A DNA stretch of 51,790 nt from an uncultured Desulfovibrio sp. (GTDB lineage Bacteria > Desulfobacterota > Desulfovibrionia > Desulfovibrionales > Desulfovibrionaceae), in contig CALVHG010000012.1 in assembly GCA_944327285.1 (NCBI GenBank), positions 1 through 51,790 on the forward strand, written 5' to 3'. Under the pieces are notes generated by a model that searched no databases, had not been told where the DNA came from, and was given only the letters and a program-made list of their open reading frames with translations. Positions 9,165-16,503 of this stretch are shown here, piece by piece. Numbering within the stretch: the first letter of the stretch is position 1; the number at the start of each line of letters is the position of its first letter. Position numbers and translations under genes: made by a program.

Positions 9165-9310
9165 AGCATTTTCAGTTTGAAACGCTGTGCGTTTCAAACC
9201 ATACGGCCTGTCGTTTCGCGGAAAAAACGCGGTTTTTCCGCTCACTTTGGGCCGGGCGGCGCTGTGCTGCCGCCTTTGCGTTTCACTTTTTTCAAAGTTG
9301 AAACGCTCTA
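9162..9310 (+). mobile_element. MITE-like element, copy 2 (full length)
   Basis: Full 149-bp copy including both TA dinucleotides, forward orientation, TAGAGCATTTTCAG to AAACGCTCTA. Its first three bases are the stop codon of the M24 peptidase gene. It separates that gene from shikimate kinase, so it may have been inserted into a once tighter operon. Confidence 0.92.
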
Positions 9311-9402
9311 ACGAAGCTCTCTCCTGTTTCCCGCAAGACGCAATGCGCTTTCCCGTACCGATCGGGCAAGCGTCCTCCGGCAGTAAACACAGGACTATCC
9401 AC

Positions 9403-9936
9403 ATGTCGCTTCTCTTTCTTGTGGGCCCGCGCGCCTGCGGCAAGACGACCATCGGCAAAAACCTTGCCGCGCAACGTCGCGTCCCTTTCATTGATACGGA
9501 TGCCCTGCTCCAGGAACAGGCGCGGCGCAGCATCGCCGACATCGTTGCGGAAGAGGGCTGGCCCGCCTTCCGGCGTCTCGAAAGCGAAGCTCTCAAGGAA
9601 GCTGCCCGGCGCTGCGGTTATCCCGACGCGCCGCGGGGCGTCATTGCCACCGGCGGCGGCATGGTGCTTGCCGAGGAAAACCGGCGCTTTCTCCGTGAAG
9701 CAGGCTGCGTCATCTTTTTGCAGGCCCCGGCCGCAATCCTGGCCCAGCGCCTGAGCCGTCATGGGCTGCCTTCGCAACGGCCAAGCCTGACCGGCGGCGA
9801 TATGGTGCAGGAAGTGGCAACCGTGCTTGCCGAGCGCCTGCCCCTCTACCGCAATACGGCGCATCACTGGGTTGACGCTACCCTGCCCGTCAGCGCCCTC
9901 TGCGCCCTGCTGCAACGCCTCTGCCCGCAAAAATAA
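9403..9936 (+). CDS. aroL: Shikimate kinase
   Basis: Phosphorylates shikimate at O3 in the chorismate pathway. The 177-residue protein shows the P-loop GPRACGKTT (Lys14), the DTD substrate motif at 31-33, the RRLESEAL region (Arg58, Glu60) and the ATGGG loop at 83-86. LPSQRPSL likely belongs to the lid. Length fits the AroK/AroL family. The ATG at 9403 has ACAGGA upstream; the open frame runs back into the repeat but that extension reads repeat sequence and is not expected to be translated. The next gene is over 770 bases away. Confidence 0.92.
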   Translation: MSLLFLVGPRACGKTTIGKNLAAQRRVPFIDTDALLQEQARRSIADIVAEEGWPAFRRLESEALKEAARRCGYPDAPRGVIATGGGMVLAEENRRFLREAGCVIFLQAPAAILAQRLSRHGLPSQRPSLTGGDMVQEVATVLAERLPLYRNTAHHWVDATLPVSALCALLQRLCPQK

Positions 9937-9944
9937 TAGCAGTA

Positions 9945-10139
9945 CTGGGGGAGGGGAACCTCTCTGCTAGCGCGAGAGAGGTTCCCCTCCCCCAGACCCC
10001 CTCCCCTCCCCAGCGCGCTTTTATCTGAAAGACGAAACGTTACGGAGACGCCGCCGCTTTCCCTCCGGCGACCGTCCCCGGATTCATGAAAGCAACAGAT
10101 ACCTTTATTTATCATATTGATATAATAAAATATTATTAC
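9945..10139 (-). repeat. GC-rich arm/loop repeat, module C copy 1
   Basis: A perfect 21-bp stem (9945-9965 with 9975-9995; arms CTGGGGGAGGGGAACCTCTC plus T) with loop GCTAGCGCG, then CCCCAGCGCGCTTTT and a region containing CCGTCCCCGGAT. Read on the minus strand it aligns with 25930-26112 (shared TCCGGGGACGGT and AAAGCGCG-T/C-TGGGG). Both copies end directly at a MITE. The stem may also end transcription after shikimate kinase, although no T tract follows. Confidence 0.65.
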
Positions 10140-10287
10140 TAGAGCGTTTCAACTTTGAAAAAGGAGAAACGCGAGGCGGCAGCACAGCGCCGCCCGGCCC
10201 AAAGTGAGCGGAAAAACCGCGCTTTTTCCGCGAAACGACAGGCCGTATGGTTTAACATACGAAGCGTTTCAAACTGAAATTGCTCCA
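10140..10287 (-). mobile_element. MITE-like element, copy 3
   Basis: Reverse orientation, TAGAGCGTTTCAACTTTG to ATTGCTCCA; the right end reads CTCCA instead of CTCTA. It shares the disrupted stem arm TTTAACATACG with copy 4 (11778-11924), so the two are close relatives. Its right end joins the module B repeat. Confidence 0.9.
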
Positions 10288-10623
10288 GGGCCTGTTAACA
10301 CAAATTTTACAAATAATTTCAATAGATAAAATAAATAAGCTATACACGCGCCACTTGTTTTTGGTGGCGGGGTCGCCTCGTATTCCTGACTTTTCCCCAA
10401 TAAAAGCGCGCTGGGGAAGGGATGGGGGGCTTGGGGGGAAGGGCCCAGCCTTTTCGCAGCGAAGCGAGAAAAGGCGTTCTCGTAGTCCTCTCGCGCGAGC
10501 AGCGACCGGATGGCGGCCGCAGGTCGTGCCCGTTGCGACGAAGGAAGCTACGGGCATCGACAGCAGAGATGAGGGGTTTCCCTTCCCCCCAAAACAATTT
10601 ACGAATAGTGTTAACAGGACCTA
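10286..10623 (+). repeat. Module B element with inverted ends (empty MITE site inside)
   Basis: About 338 bp bounded by inverted ends CAGGGCCTGTTAACAC and GTGTTAACAGGACCTA. Inside are an AT-rich stretch, CCCCAATAAAAGCGCG at 10396-10411 (the unoccupied version of the site filled by copy 13), GC-rich arms TTGGGGGGAAGGG (from about 10434) and CCCTTCCCCCCAA (to about 10592), and a loop with GCGGCCGCAGGTCGTG and CGGGCATCGACAGCAG. No protein-coding capacity is apparent. The first 110 bases recur at 27877-27989. The inverted ends suggest a second, non-autonomous mobile element. Confidence 0.6.
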
Positions 10624-10689
10624 GGCGACGGAGGAGCCTTACGGGCATCGACAGCAGAGATGAGGGGGTTCTTCCCCCTCAAAAAGTTT
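10621..10689 (+). repeat. Partial module D repeat with short hairpin
   Basis: CTAGGCGACGGAGGAGCCTT followed by ACGGGCATCGACAGCAGAGA repeats the end of the preceding element and matches the flank of the MITE at 20911. It ends in hairpin TGAGGGGG-TTCTT-CCCCCTCA (10661-10681). It lies immediately 5' of the glycosyltransferase gene. Confidence 0.5.
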
Positions 10690-10709
10690 TCTGAAAAATC
10701 ATAGCAACC

Positions 10710-11780
10710 ATGAATGCCGTTATTTCTGTTCTTTTGCCTGTCTACAATGCCGCTGCGGACGGCGGAGCAGCCTTGCGGGCCTGCATGGCCAGTCTTGCCG
10801 CGCAACGCGATGCACCGGACGCGCCTCTGCCGCCGATGGAAATTCTTGCGCTCAATGACGGCTCTTCCGATGCGAGCGGAACGATTCTGGACGAGCTGGC
10901 GCGCTCATGGCCCAGGCAGGGTGCGCCTGCGCTGCGCGTTGTGCATCTGCCGCACGGCGGTATTGCGCCGACGCTCAACAGAGGGCTGGAACTAGCCCAG
11001 GGAACATATATTGCCCGCATGGATGCGGACGACAGCTGCCATCCGCAGCGCCTGGCCCGGCAGTACGCCTGCCTGAGCGGCGACGCTTCTCTGGGCGTCT
11101 GCGCAACGCAAGTCAGCTTTGGCGGCGACCCGGCAACCGCCTATGGTTTTTCCCATTTTGTCCAATGGCAGAACACCCTCTGCTCAGCGGAAGAGATACG
11201 GCACGCCCGCTTTCGAGATACGCCCGTATGCCACCCCGCAGTTATGTTCCGACGCGAGCTTGCGGAGCGCCTGGGTCCATATCGCAACGGAGACTTTGCG
11301 GAAGACTGGGAACTCTGGCTGCGCTGGCTGGATGCGGGCGTGCGCTTCTTCAAACTGCCGCAATCCCTGTATCAGTGGAACGATCCCCCGCAGCGCCTGA
11401 CGCGCACGGACAGTCGCTATGGCGACGAAGCCAATAACAACCTGCGGGCTTTCTGGCTGCGCCGGGAATGCCAACACCGTGCGCTGCGGCGCGTCTATGT
11501 CTGGGGCGCGGGACGCATGGCCCGCCGCCGTCTGACCCCGCTCTGGGACGATGCTCTGCGTCCCACGGCCTTCATCGACATTGATACCAGGAAAATCGGA
11601 CAGCGAGTCCGCACCGTGCCCGGCGAGCCTGTCCCGATCATTGCGCCCGATGCTCTCCCGGCCGCAACGGATGACAGCCTGCTCCTCAACGCCCTGACAG
11701 CCCACGGCGCCGCCGAGGAGGCCGCCCGCTGGCTGGAGGAACACGGCTGGCAGCAGGGGCGTCACTGGCTGCTGACATAG
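10710..11780 (+). CDS. Family 2 glycosyltransferase with C-terminal Rossmann-like extension
   Basis: A 356-residue GT-A fold protein: ISVLLPVYNA at the start, LNDGSSD at 48-54, and the metal-binding MDADD at 104-108, followed by the acceptor-side HPAVMFRRE and EDWELWLR motifs. The last 100 residues are unusual: RRVYVWGAGRMARRRL, then FIDIDTRKIG and a closing NALT...GAAEEA, which resembles a nucleotide-binding domain attached to some glycosyltransferases. The donor sugar is unknown; cell-surface polysaccharide is the likely target. No Shine-Dalgarno sequence is evident before the ATG. The gene stands alone, is flanked by repeats, and its TAG stop is the MITE end. Confidence 0.85.
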   Translation: MNAVISVLLPVYNAAADGGAALRACMASLAAQRDAPDAPLPPMEILALNDGSSDASGTILDELARSWPRQGAPALRVVHLPHGGIAPTLNRGLELAQGTYIARMDADDSCHPQRLARQYACLSGDASLGVCATQVSFGGDPATAYGFSHFVQWQNTLCSAEEIRHARFRDTPVCHPAVMFRRELAERLGPYRNGDFAEDWELWLRWLDAGVRFFKLPQSLYQWNDPPQRLTRTDSRYGDEANNNLRAFWLRRECQHRALRRVYVWGAGRMARRRLTPLWDDALRPTAFIDIDTRKIGQRVRTVPGEPVPIIAPDALPAATDDSLLLNALTAHGAAEEAARWLEEHGWQQGRHWLLT

Positions 11781-11924
11781 AGCGTTTCAACTTTAGAAAA
11801 GGTAAAACGCGAGGCGGTAACAAGCGCCACCCGGCAAAACGTGAGCGGAAAAACCGCTTTTTTTCCGCAAAACGACAGGCCGTATGATTTAACATACGAA
11901 GCGTTTCAAACTGAAATTGCTCTA
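11778..11924 (-). mobile_element. MITE-like element, copy 4
   Basis: Reverse orientation, TAGAGCGTTTCAAC to TTGCTCTA, 147 bp. Its TAG is the stop codon of the glycosyltransferase. The arm TTTAACATACG departs from the consensus palindrome exactly as in copy 3, located on the other side of the glycosyltransferase in the same orientation. Its last A begins the T tract (on the minus strand) of the next gene's terminator. Confidence 0.9.
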
Positions 11925-11965
11925 AAAAAGCAGCAGGGGGAAAGAGCAGGAACTCTTTCCCCCTG
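11924..11965 (-). terminator. Terminator of the MerR-like gene
   Basis: On the minus strand a perfect 13-bp stem, CAGGGGGAAAGAG with CTCTTTCCCCCTG (11934-11965), is followed by CTGCTTTTTT. It lies 46 bases past the stop codon of the gene ending at 12012. Confidence 0.8.
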
Positions 11966-12011
11966 GCCTTGAGGAGTATGTACCGCGCATGCGGTATGGC
12001 AGACATCACCG

Positions 12012-12584
12012 CTACATGGCGGCGATTTGGCGCTGGCGGTTCTGGATGACGCGCCCCATCCATTGCCGCAACTGCTCTATATCGGCCTGCTGGGTCTTTT
12101 CGGAGGCATCCAGCAATGTCCGCAGTGTATCGATATCCTTGCGCAATGCGCTGGTATCCTCCTTGGACTCATCCATGTGATCAGCCATGCGCTGCACCAG
12201 CCCCTGCAGGACAAGCAAAATGCCTTCAAGGGCCGTCGTCTGGCGCTCGATGAGTTGCAGAGCAGCCGGCGGCAGAGAAGAAGGCGTATGCTCTTCCGGC
12301 AGGGCCAGCTGCGTTTCCGAAAGCGCCACGGCATTGCGCGGGAAGAGCGTCTGCAGGGCTTCGTCCACCGCAACGGCCGTACGCGATTTCTGCATCTGAT
12401 CAAGAATAGCCTGGATGACATCCAGAGTTTCCGAACGATACCGGCGCCGGCGTCCTTCGCCAACGCTGGGAATGTAGGCGGCAAAGCGCTTGCAGTAATA
12501 GCGGGTCGTCGATTCCGGCAGGGAAAAATGACGCGAAATATCCGCTATGCTCAATAACGCTTCCGTCTTGGGCGATTTTCTCAT
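12012..12584 (-). CDS. MerR-like helix-turn-helix protein with coiled-coil tail
   Basis: A 190-residue predicted DNA-binding protein. Residues about 8-60 fit a MerR-type winged helix: LLSIADISRHFSLPESTTRYYCKRF, then GEGRRRRYRSETLDVIQAIL. The rest (about 100-190) is helical and heptad-like (IERQTTALEGILLVLQGLV, LRKDIDTLRTLL), suggesting an oligomerising coiled coil with no obvious ligand domain. It lacks the cysteines of metal-sensing MerR. GGAGGGG lies just before the ATG. It is transcribed in the same direction as the NlpC/P60 gene upstream, separated by a MITE. Target genes are unknown. Confidence 0.75.
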   Translation of the reverse strand: MRKSPKTEALLSIADISRHFSLPESTTRYYCKRFAAYIPSVGEGRRRRYRSETLDVIQAILDQMQKSRTAVAVDEALQTLFPRNAVALSETQLALPEEHTPSSLPPAALQLIERQTTALEGILLVLQGLVQRMADHMDESKEDTSALRKDIDTLRTLLDASEKTQQADIEQLRQWMGRVIQNRQRQIAAM

Positions 12585-12765
12585 ATTGGCCCCTCCGTTA
12601 CACAGTCAGACGAACGCGCATATCCCTTGCAGGGCCGCGGGGCACGCCCTCGTTCGCCTCGTCACTAGAAATCCCCGGCGTTGCAGACACGCCGGACCTC
12701 CCCTCCTTGCCGCTCCCCGGACCGCAACCAAAACAGGCCGCGACGCGGCATGCTCCGGTATAGTC

Positions 12766-12911
12766 TGGAGCGTTTTACCTTTGACAAAGGTAAAACGCGA
12801 GGCGGCAGCACAGCGCCGCCCGGCCCAAAGTGAGCGGAAAAACAGCGTTTTTCCGCGAAACGACAGGCCGTATGGTTTGAAGCGCAAAGCGTTTCAAACT
12901 GAAATGCTCTA
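12766..12911 (-). mobile_element. MITE-like element, copy 5
   Basis: Reverse orientation, starting TGGAGCGTTTTACC (degenerate first end) and ending AATGCTCTA. On the minus strand its terminal TAG (12909-12911) is the stop codon of the NlpC/P60 gene. It fills most of the gap between that gene and the MerR-like gene. Confidence 0.9.
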
Positions 12912-13403
12912 CAGAACACGGCGCACGGCGATCAGACGCTTGCGCCAATGCGGTTCGTCCAGACTTTCCACGCGGACCTTCTCGCCGCGCCGGGGGCTGT
13001 GAATGAAAGCATTGTCGCCGGTATAAATGCCGGTATGCAGTCCCCGGGGGCTGTTGCCTGTACGAAAGACAACGATATCACCCGCCCTGGCCATGCCCGA
13101 AGGAATCTTGACGCCAGTTCTGGCCTGATCGCTGGTGATGCGGGGAATGGCAACCCCGTTTTCCTTATAGGCCCACCAAATCAGACCTGAGCAGTCAAAG
13201 CCCTTTTGCGGCGATGCTCCGCCAAGACGATAGTTCTTTCCCATCTGCTTATAAGCCGTAGCAACAATGCGCTGCGCCTTTTCCGGCGGCGGTCCGTTGT
13301 CTATCTGAGGCCCTAATAATCCACAGCCGCCAAGCATGAAGGCAGTCAGCAGCGCGAGACATGCCCTCATCAGGCCGGGATGCAGATGTCTGTGCCCGTA
13401 CAT
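12909..13403 (-). CDS. NlpC/P60 family cell-wall peptidase lipoprotein
   Basis: A 164-residue exported protein. The N-terminal signal ends in a lipobox, MLGGC with Cys27 as the lipidated residue. The NlpC/P60 domain follows: KNYRLGGASPQKGFDCSGL with catalytic Cys71, and histidines in GLHTGIYTGD (123) and FIHSPR (135). Such enzymes cleave gamma-D-glutamyl-meso-diaminopimelate or related peptide bonds in peptidoglycan. The start at 13403 is chosen for the signal peptide and the GAGGGAG site upstream; the open frame reaches 13562 through AT-rich leader. The stop codon is supplied by a MITE end. Confidence 0.9.
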   Translation of the reverse strand: MYGHRHLHPGLMRACLALLTAFMLGGCGLLGPQIDNGPPPEKAQRIVATAYKQMGKNYRLGGASPQKGFDCSGLIWWAYKENGVAIPRITSDQARTGVKIPSGMARAGDIVVFRTGNSPRGLHTGIYTGDNAFIHSPRRGEKVRVESLDEPHWRKRLIAVRRVL

Positions 13404-13736
13404 GACTTCTCCCTCTTCTCGTCCGTCCCTCAGAAAATGGAAAAAAATTCCCTTGTGCCGTTGCGGACGAAAAGAACGCAAAAATTCTGCACAGAGAATT
13501 TTCAAGCGCAATGATAGCGCAATATTACTGTAAAAGGAAAGAATAATTTTATTTTTACACAAAATATAAACATTCTTTATCTTTTATTTAGATATAATTT
13601 AAAAAATTTTTATCCCTTTAAATTTCAAAAATTTCTCCACTTTCTATTTTAGAAATAGAAATTTTTAACAAAAAATCAACATAATTTGTAGAAAAATATT
13701 TTCTTTTTTTCTTTTCTGCCCCCTAAACTTTTTTAC
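13404..13736. other. AT-rich intergenic island
   Basis: No gene is seen. From about 13530 to 13736 the DNA is very AT-rich, in sharp contrast to the surrounding GC-rich genes, with long A and T tracts. It contains a perfect palindrome TTTCTATTT-TAG-AAATAGAAA at 13641-13661. It probably holds the promoter of the NlpC/P60 gene; curved DNA or a protein-binding region is possible. No DnaA-box cluster was found by eye. Confidence 0.6.
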
Positions 13737-13884
13737 TAGAGCGTTTCACCTTTGAAAAAGATGAAACGCGAGGCGGCGGCACAGCGCCGCCCGGCCCAAA
13801 GTGAGCGGAAAAACCGCGCTTTTTCCGCGAAACGACAGGCCGTATGGTTTGAAACACACAGCACTCCAAACTGAAAATGCTCTA
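13737..13884 (-). mobile_element. MITE-like element, copy 6
   Basis: Full-length reverse copy, TAGAGCGTTTCACCTTTG to AATGCTCTA. It lies at the junction of the AT-rich island and the rlpA terminator. One stem carries ACACACAGCACTCC, which weakens the usual palindrome. Confidence 0.92.
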
Positions 13885-13897
13885 TTCGATATGCCGC

Positions 13898-13936
13898 AAA
13901 AAAAGAGGGAACCGGAAACGTTGTTCCGATTCCCTC
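13898..13936 (-). terminator. rlpA operon terminator
   Basis: On the minus strand, GAGGGAATCGGAAC pairs with GTTTCCGGTTCCCTC (one mismatch) and is followed by TTTTTTT. It lies about 90 bases past the rlpA stop codon, between that gene and MITE copy 6. Confidence 0.8.
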
Positions 13937-14022
13937 GTGGGAAAAAGGCTCTCTTCGGCCGGCGCACTACTCCAACGTCGTCAGCTGGGAAGCGGACGCA
14001 TGCGGCGCGGCCTGAACAGGCG

Positions 14023-14826
14023 CTAATTACCGATGATGAAAGCGTGCGGATAGAGAGAGCGCAAGCGATTAAGCTGATTGCGGGCCGCAGCCGTATCCGG
14101 CCACGGGCCAACCTGCACATTCCAGAGGTTATTGCTTCCGAAGATGGTCCGCGCTCCCATGCCGGACGAACGCACCTTGGAAACCAGCCGTTCCGCATTA
14201 TCCTTGTTGCCGAAGGCGCCGATCTGCACAAAGAAGCTGCCGGCAAGTTCGGTCACGCTGCCGCCCTCGCTGCCCCAGCCGCCGAAAGAAGAGGAAGAGC
14301 TGGAGGACTCCCCGCGCTGGGCCGCTGCCTGCGCCAGTGCGGCAGCCACGGGCGAACTTTCTTCCGCCTCCGGCACGTCGCCTATGCTCTGGATGCGGAC
14401 GCGCCCCGTCCCGTTGGCAACAATGCCGATGCGGGTCCCCGCCGCCCGGGAAAGATCAATAACGCGATCGTCCACAAAGGGACCGCGGTCATTGATGCGC
14501 ACAATGACAGATTTTCCATTGCCGATGTTGGTAACGCGCACCTTGGTTCCCAGCGGCAGAATCTTGTGCGCCGCCGTCATGGCATACTGATTGAAACGCT
14601 CTCCGCTGGACGTGGTCTTGCCGTGAAAGCCCGGCCCGTACCACGAAGCCATGCCCACTTCCACAAAACCGTGGGCCGATTTAAGCGGATAATAGGTTTT
14701 TCCGCGCACCGTATAGGGCTTGCTGCCGGGAACGCCTCCGGATTGCCAGGAACGCTGGCCGCAGCCGCCAGCCAGCGTCAGCGCCGCAAGAAGCAGCAGA
14801 ACCAGAAAACGCACACGCACGGTCAT
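14023..14826 (-). CDS. rlpA: Septal ring lytic transglycosylase RlpA-like lipoprotein
   Basis: A 267-residue exported lipoprotein: signal peptide with lipobox LAGGC (Cys22), a double-psi beta-barrel domain about 55-145 with GMASWYGPGFHGKTTSSGE, ILPLGTKVRVTN and VRINDRGPFVDDRVIDLS, a serine-rich linker, and a C-terminal SPOR domain (about 195-267; FFVQIGAFGNKDNAERL) that binds denuded glycan at septa. RlpA cleaves naked glycan strands during cell separation in Pseudomonas. The start has AGGAGG upstream and overlaps the preceding stop by four bases, so it is the last gene of a three-gene unit. Confidence 0.93.
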   Translation of the reverse strand: MTVRVRFLVLLLLAALTLAGGCGQRSWQSGGVPGSKPYTVRGKTYYPLKSAHGFVEVGMASWYGPGFHGKTTSSGERFNQYAMTAAHKILPLGTKVRVTNIGNGKSVIVRINDRGPFVDDRVIDLSRAAGTRIGIVANGTGRVRIQSIGDVPEAEESSPVAAALAQAAAQRGESSSSSSSFGGWGSEGGSVTELAGSFFVQIGAFGNKDNAERLVSKVRSSGMGARTIFGSNNLWNVQVGPWPDTAAARNQLNRLRSLYPHAFIIGN

Positions 14827-15701
14827 GCATCCCTCCTGTTGGCGCTGGCATCCGCCATGGCCGCGCTTCCCGCGGCAGTGGCCATGACAAGCGCCGTTTC
14901 CGCCAGCAGGGCCTGCCCTTCGCTGTCGAGCAGTCCCCGGCCGTCGGCCTCCTCCAGCAGCGCGAGCGCTTCGTCGCTGCGACCGGCTTCCAGCAGTTCC
15001 TGAGCGGCCAGCAGGGGAAGACGCTGCGGAGCGTCGCCGTACAGCGCGCGCAGCAGACTGTCGTACTGTTCTCCAAAGGCGTCGCGGGCCTGCCGCTCCT
15101 CGCGGGCCAGCCAGCGGGCCAGCGCGCGATTATCTCCCTGCCCTTCCAGAAAGGCGGGCAGCAGCGTCATGCCGTGCCGCAGCACATGCAGGATACGCTG
15201 CAACTCCCGATTGGCGCTTTCCATAGTCTGATCCGCCAGATCCGCCAGCGGGGTATAGAAGGCCACCGAAACGCCCTCGCTGCGCCCCAGCTGCATCAGG
15301 CGATTGCCGTAATGCTGGCGCTGAAAGGCGTCTTCCTTCAGTTTGGCGCATTCATGAAAAGCATAGCCTACGCACCAGTCAAGCAGCGCCTCCACAGGCC
15401 GCTGCCGGGCGTCCCCGCTGGGATGAGGGCTTGCGGCAAAGCGCCAATCCGCAGGCAGGGTTCCAGTCTCCCCTGCGTCGGGCGAGGCTCGAAAAAGATG
15501 GTGGGCCGTATCCTTCAGGCGCCAGAAGACGCCCTTGCGCATGGCCTCTCCCATCAGTTCGCGCAAACCGGAGTAGGACATGGAACCGTCATGCTCGAAA
15601 CGCCGCGCCTGTTCGGCCAGAATGAGAAAGACCTGACAGTAGTCGCGCACAAAGTCGCGCACAAAGGCTTCTCTCCGCGCCGGAACCCAGCGATCACTCA
15701 C
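14823..15701 (-). CDS. Conserved-type hypothetical protein, all-helical
   Basis: Not recognised. A 292-residue predicted soluble, mostly helical protein, with no signal peptide or membrane segment. It begins RREAFVRDFVRDYCQVFLILAEQARRFEHDGSMSY and ends in alanine/leucine-rich helices that look like short tandem helical repeats (LAAQELLEAGRSDEALALLEEADGRGLLDSEG). It starts with GTG, with GGGAGG upstream, and overlaps its neighbours at both ends (GTGA and ATGA), so it is translated together with the 89-residue protein and RlpA. That context suggests, but does not prove, an envelope or division role. Confidence 0.75.
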   Translation of the reverse strand: MSDRWVPARREAFVRDFVRDYCQVFLILAEQARRFEHDGSMSYSGLRELMGEAMRKGVFWRLKDTAHHLFRASPDAGETGTLPADWRFAASPHPSGDARQRPVEALLDWCVGYAFHECAKLKEDAFQRQHYGNRLMQLGRSEGVSVAFYTPLADLADQTMESANRELQRILHVLRHGMTLLPAFLEGQGDNRALARWLAREERQARDAFGEQYDSLLRALYGDAPQRLPLLAAQELLEAGRSDEALALLEEADGRGLLDSEGQALLAETALVMATAAGSAAMADASANRRDA

Positions 15702-15967
15702 GCTCGATCCTCCCGCAGCAGCACCCTGGCCACATCCACATCATAGAGCTTCAAAGGATCGGCTTCAGGATTGCGCTCCGCCCGGTACAGGCGCGCGGCA
15801 TTCTCGATGACGGAAAGAGGAATCCAGCCGTGCCGCTCCCAGACTTCGGGATGCTGCGCCTGCCAGAGACGGAACTCAATTTCTCCGAGTTCGCCCTGAC
15901 GCACATACACCCTGGCTTCGTGATTCCCGGCCTGGGGGAAGTAATACAAACCGCGTTCGTCTTTCAT
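15698..15967 (-). CDS. Small hypothetical protein
   Basis: Not recognised. An 89-residue acidic, soluble protein, MKDERGLYYFPQAGNHEARV..., with aromatic and charged residues and a central WERHGWIPLSVIENAARLY segment. The ATG at 15967 has AGGAAGG upstream; the frame could extend to 16342 but that part is arginine/serine-rich and has no ribosome site. It is the first gene of the unit ending in rlpA and overlaps the next gene by four bases. It is divergent from dsrA. Confidence 0.7.
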   Translation of the reverse strand: MKDERGLYYFPQAGNHEARVYVRQGELGEIEFRLWQAQHPEVWERHGWIPLSVIENAARLYRAERNPEADPLKLYDVDVARVLLREDRA

Positions 15968-16503
15968 GGTCCTTCCTACATTAAATAAATGCGCATGCCG
16001 CCCGGCCGCGACGCCGCCGCGACATGGCAAGAGAAAAAAAGCGCCTGTCCTCCCCACGGAGAACAGGTCCGCGTCCGCGCTGCCGCCCCAGGAAAAACAT
16101 TCCGGAAAAAGAGACAGACAAAAAGCGGCGCCGCCGGACTCACGCTGCCCAAAGGGCGTTTTTCGTCTTGTACGGCAAAAAGGGCGCTTTTGCCAAGGGC
16201 AGTTCATCCTCTCTGAAAAACAGGAGAAATGCAAAACGCGGACAGAATGCCGCCTTCTGCGTGAGCCACTGCTTTTTGGAGGGGGGGAGTTGTCATCGCT
16301 AGACAAATAGGATAGAGGAGAGGAAATTGCGCAGAAGTCCATGCCGTGAGTATGTTGCCTGTTTTTTCACAGACGGCATTCCCAATCGCAACGCGCTTTT
16401 GCGATCAGGCAGGGAGCGCAGGGGCCCCAGGGCCCGCCACGCGCGAAAGCTCATCATGGCGTTTGCGTCGTGATACAACCAAACCACTTGTGGAGGTATG
16501 GCA
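15968..16503. promoter_or_regulatory. dsrA upstream region
   Basis: No gene is seen in these 536 bases between divergent transcription units. They hold short inverted repeats: ATCGCAA-CGCGCTT-TTGCGAT at 16385-16405, AGGGGCCCC near 16423, and CCTGT...ACAGG near 16047. A weak promoter candidate is TTGCGC-N18-TATGTT near 16327-16356. I could not identify a convincing Rex or HcpR site. The dsrA ribosome site GGAGG is at 16492-16496. Confidence 0.4.

Noticed and set aside
9187..9402. N-terminal extension of shikimate kinase into the MITE
   Set aside because: The extension reads repeat sequence, whereas the ATG at 9403 matches the family start and has a ribosome site.
13801..15003. A 400-codon plus-strand frame over rlpA
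   Set aside because: It begins inside a MITE and is antisense to rlpA and its neighbour, both of which have clear support.
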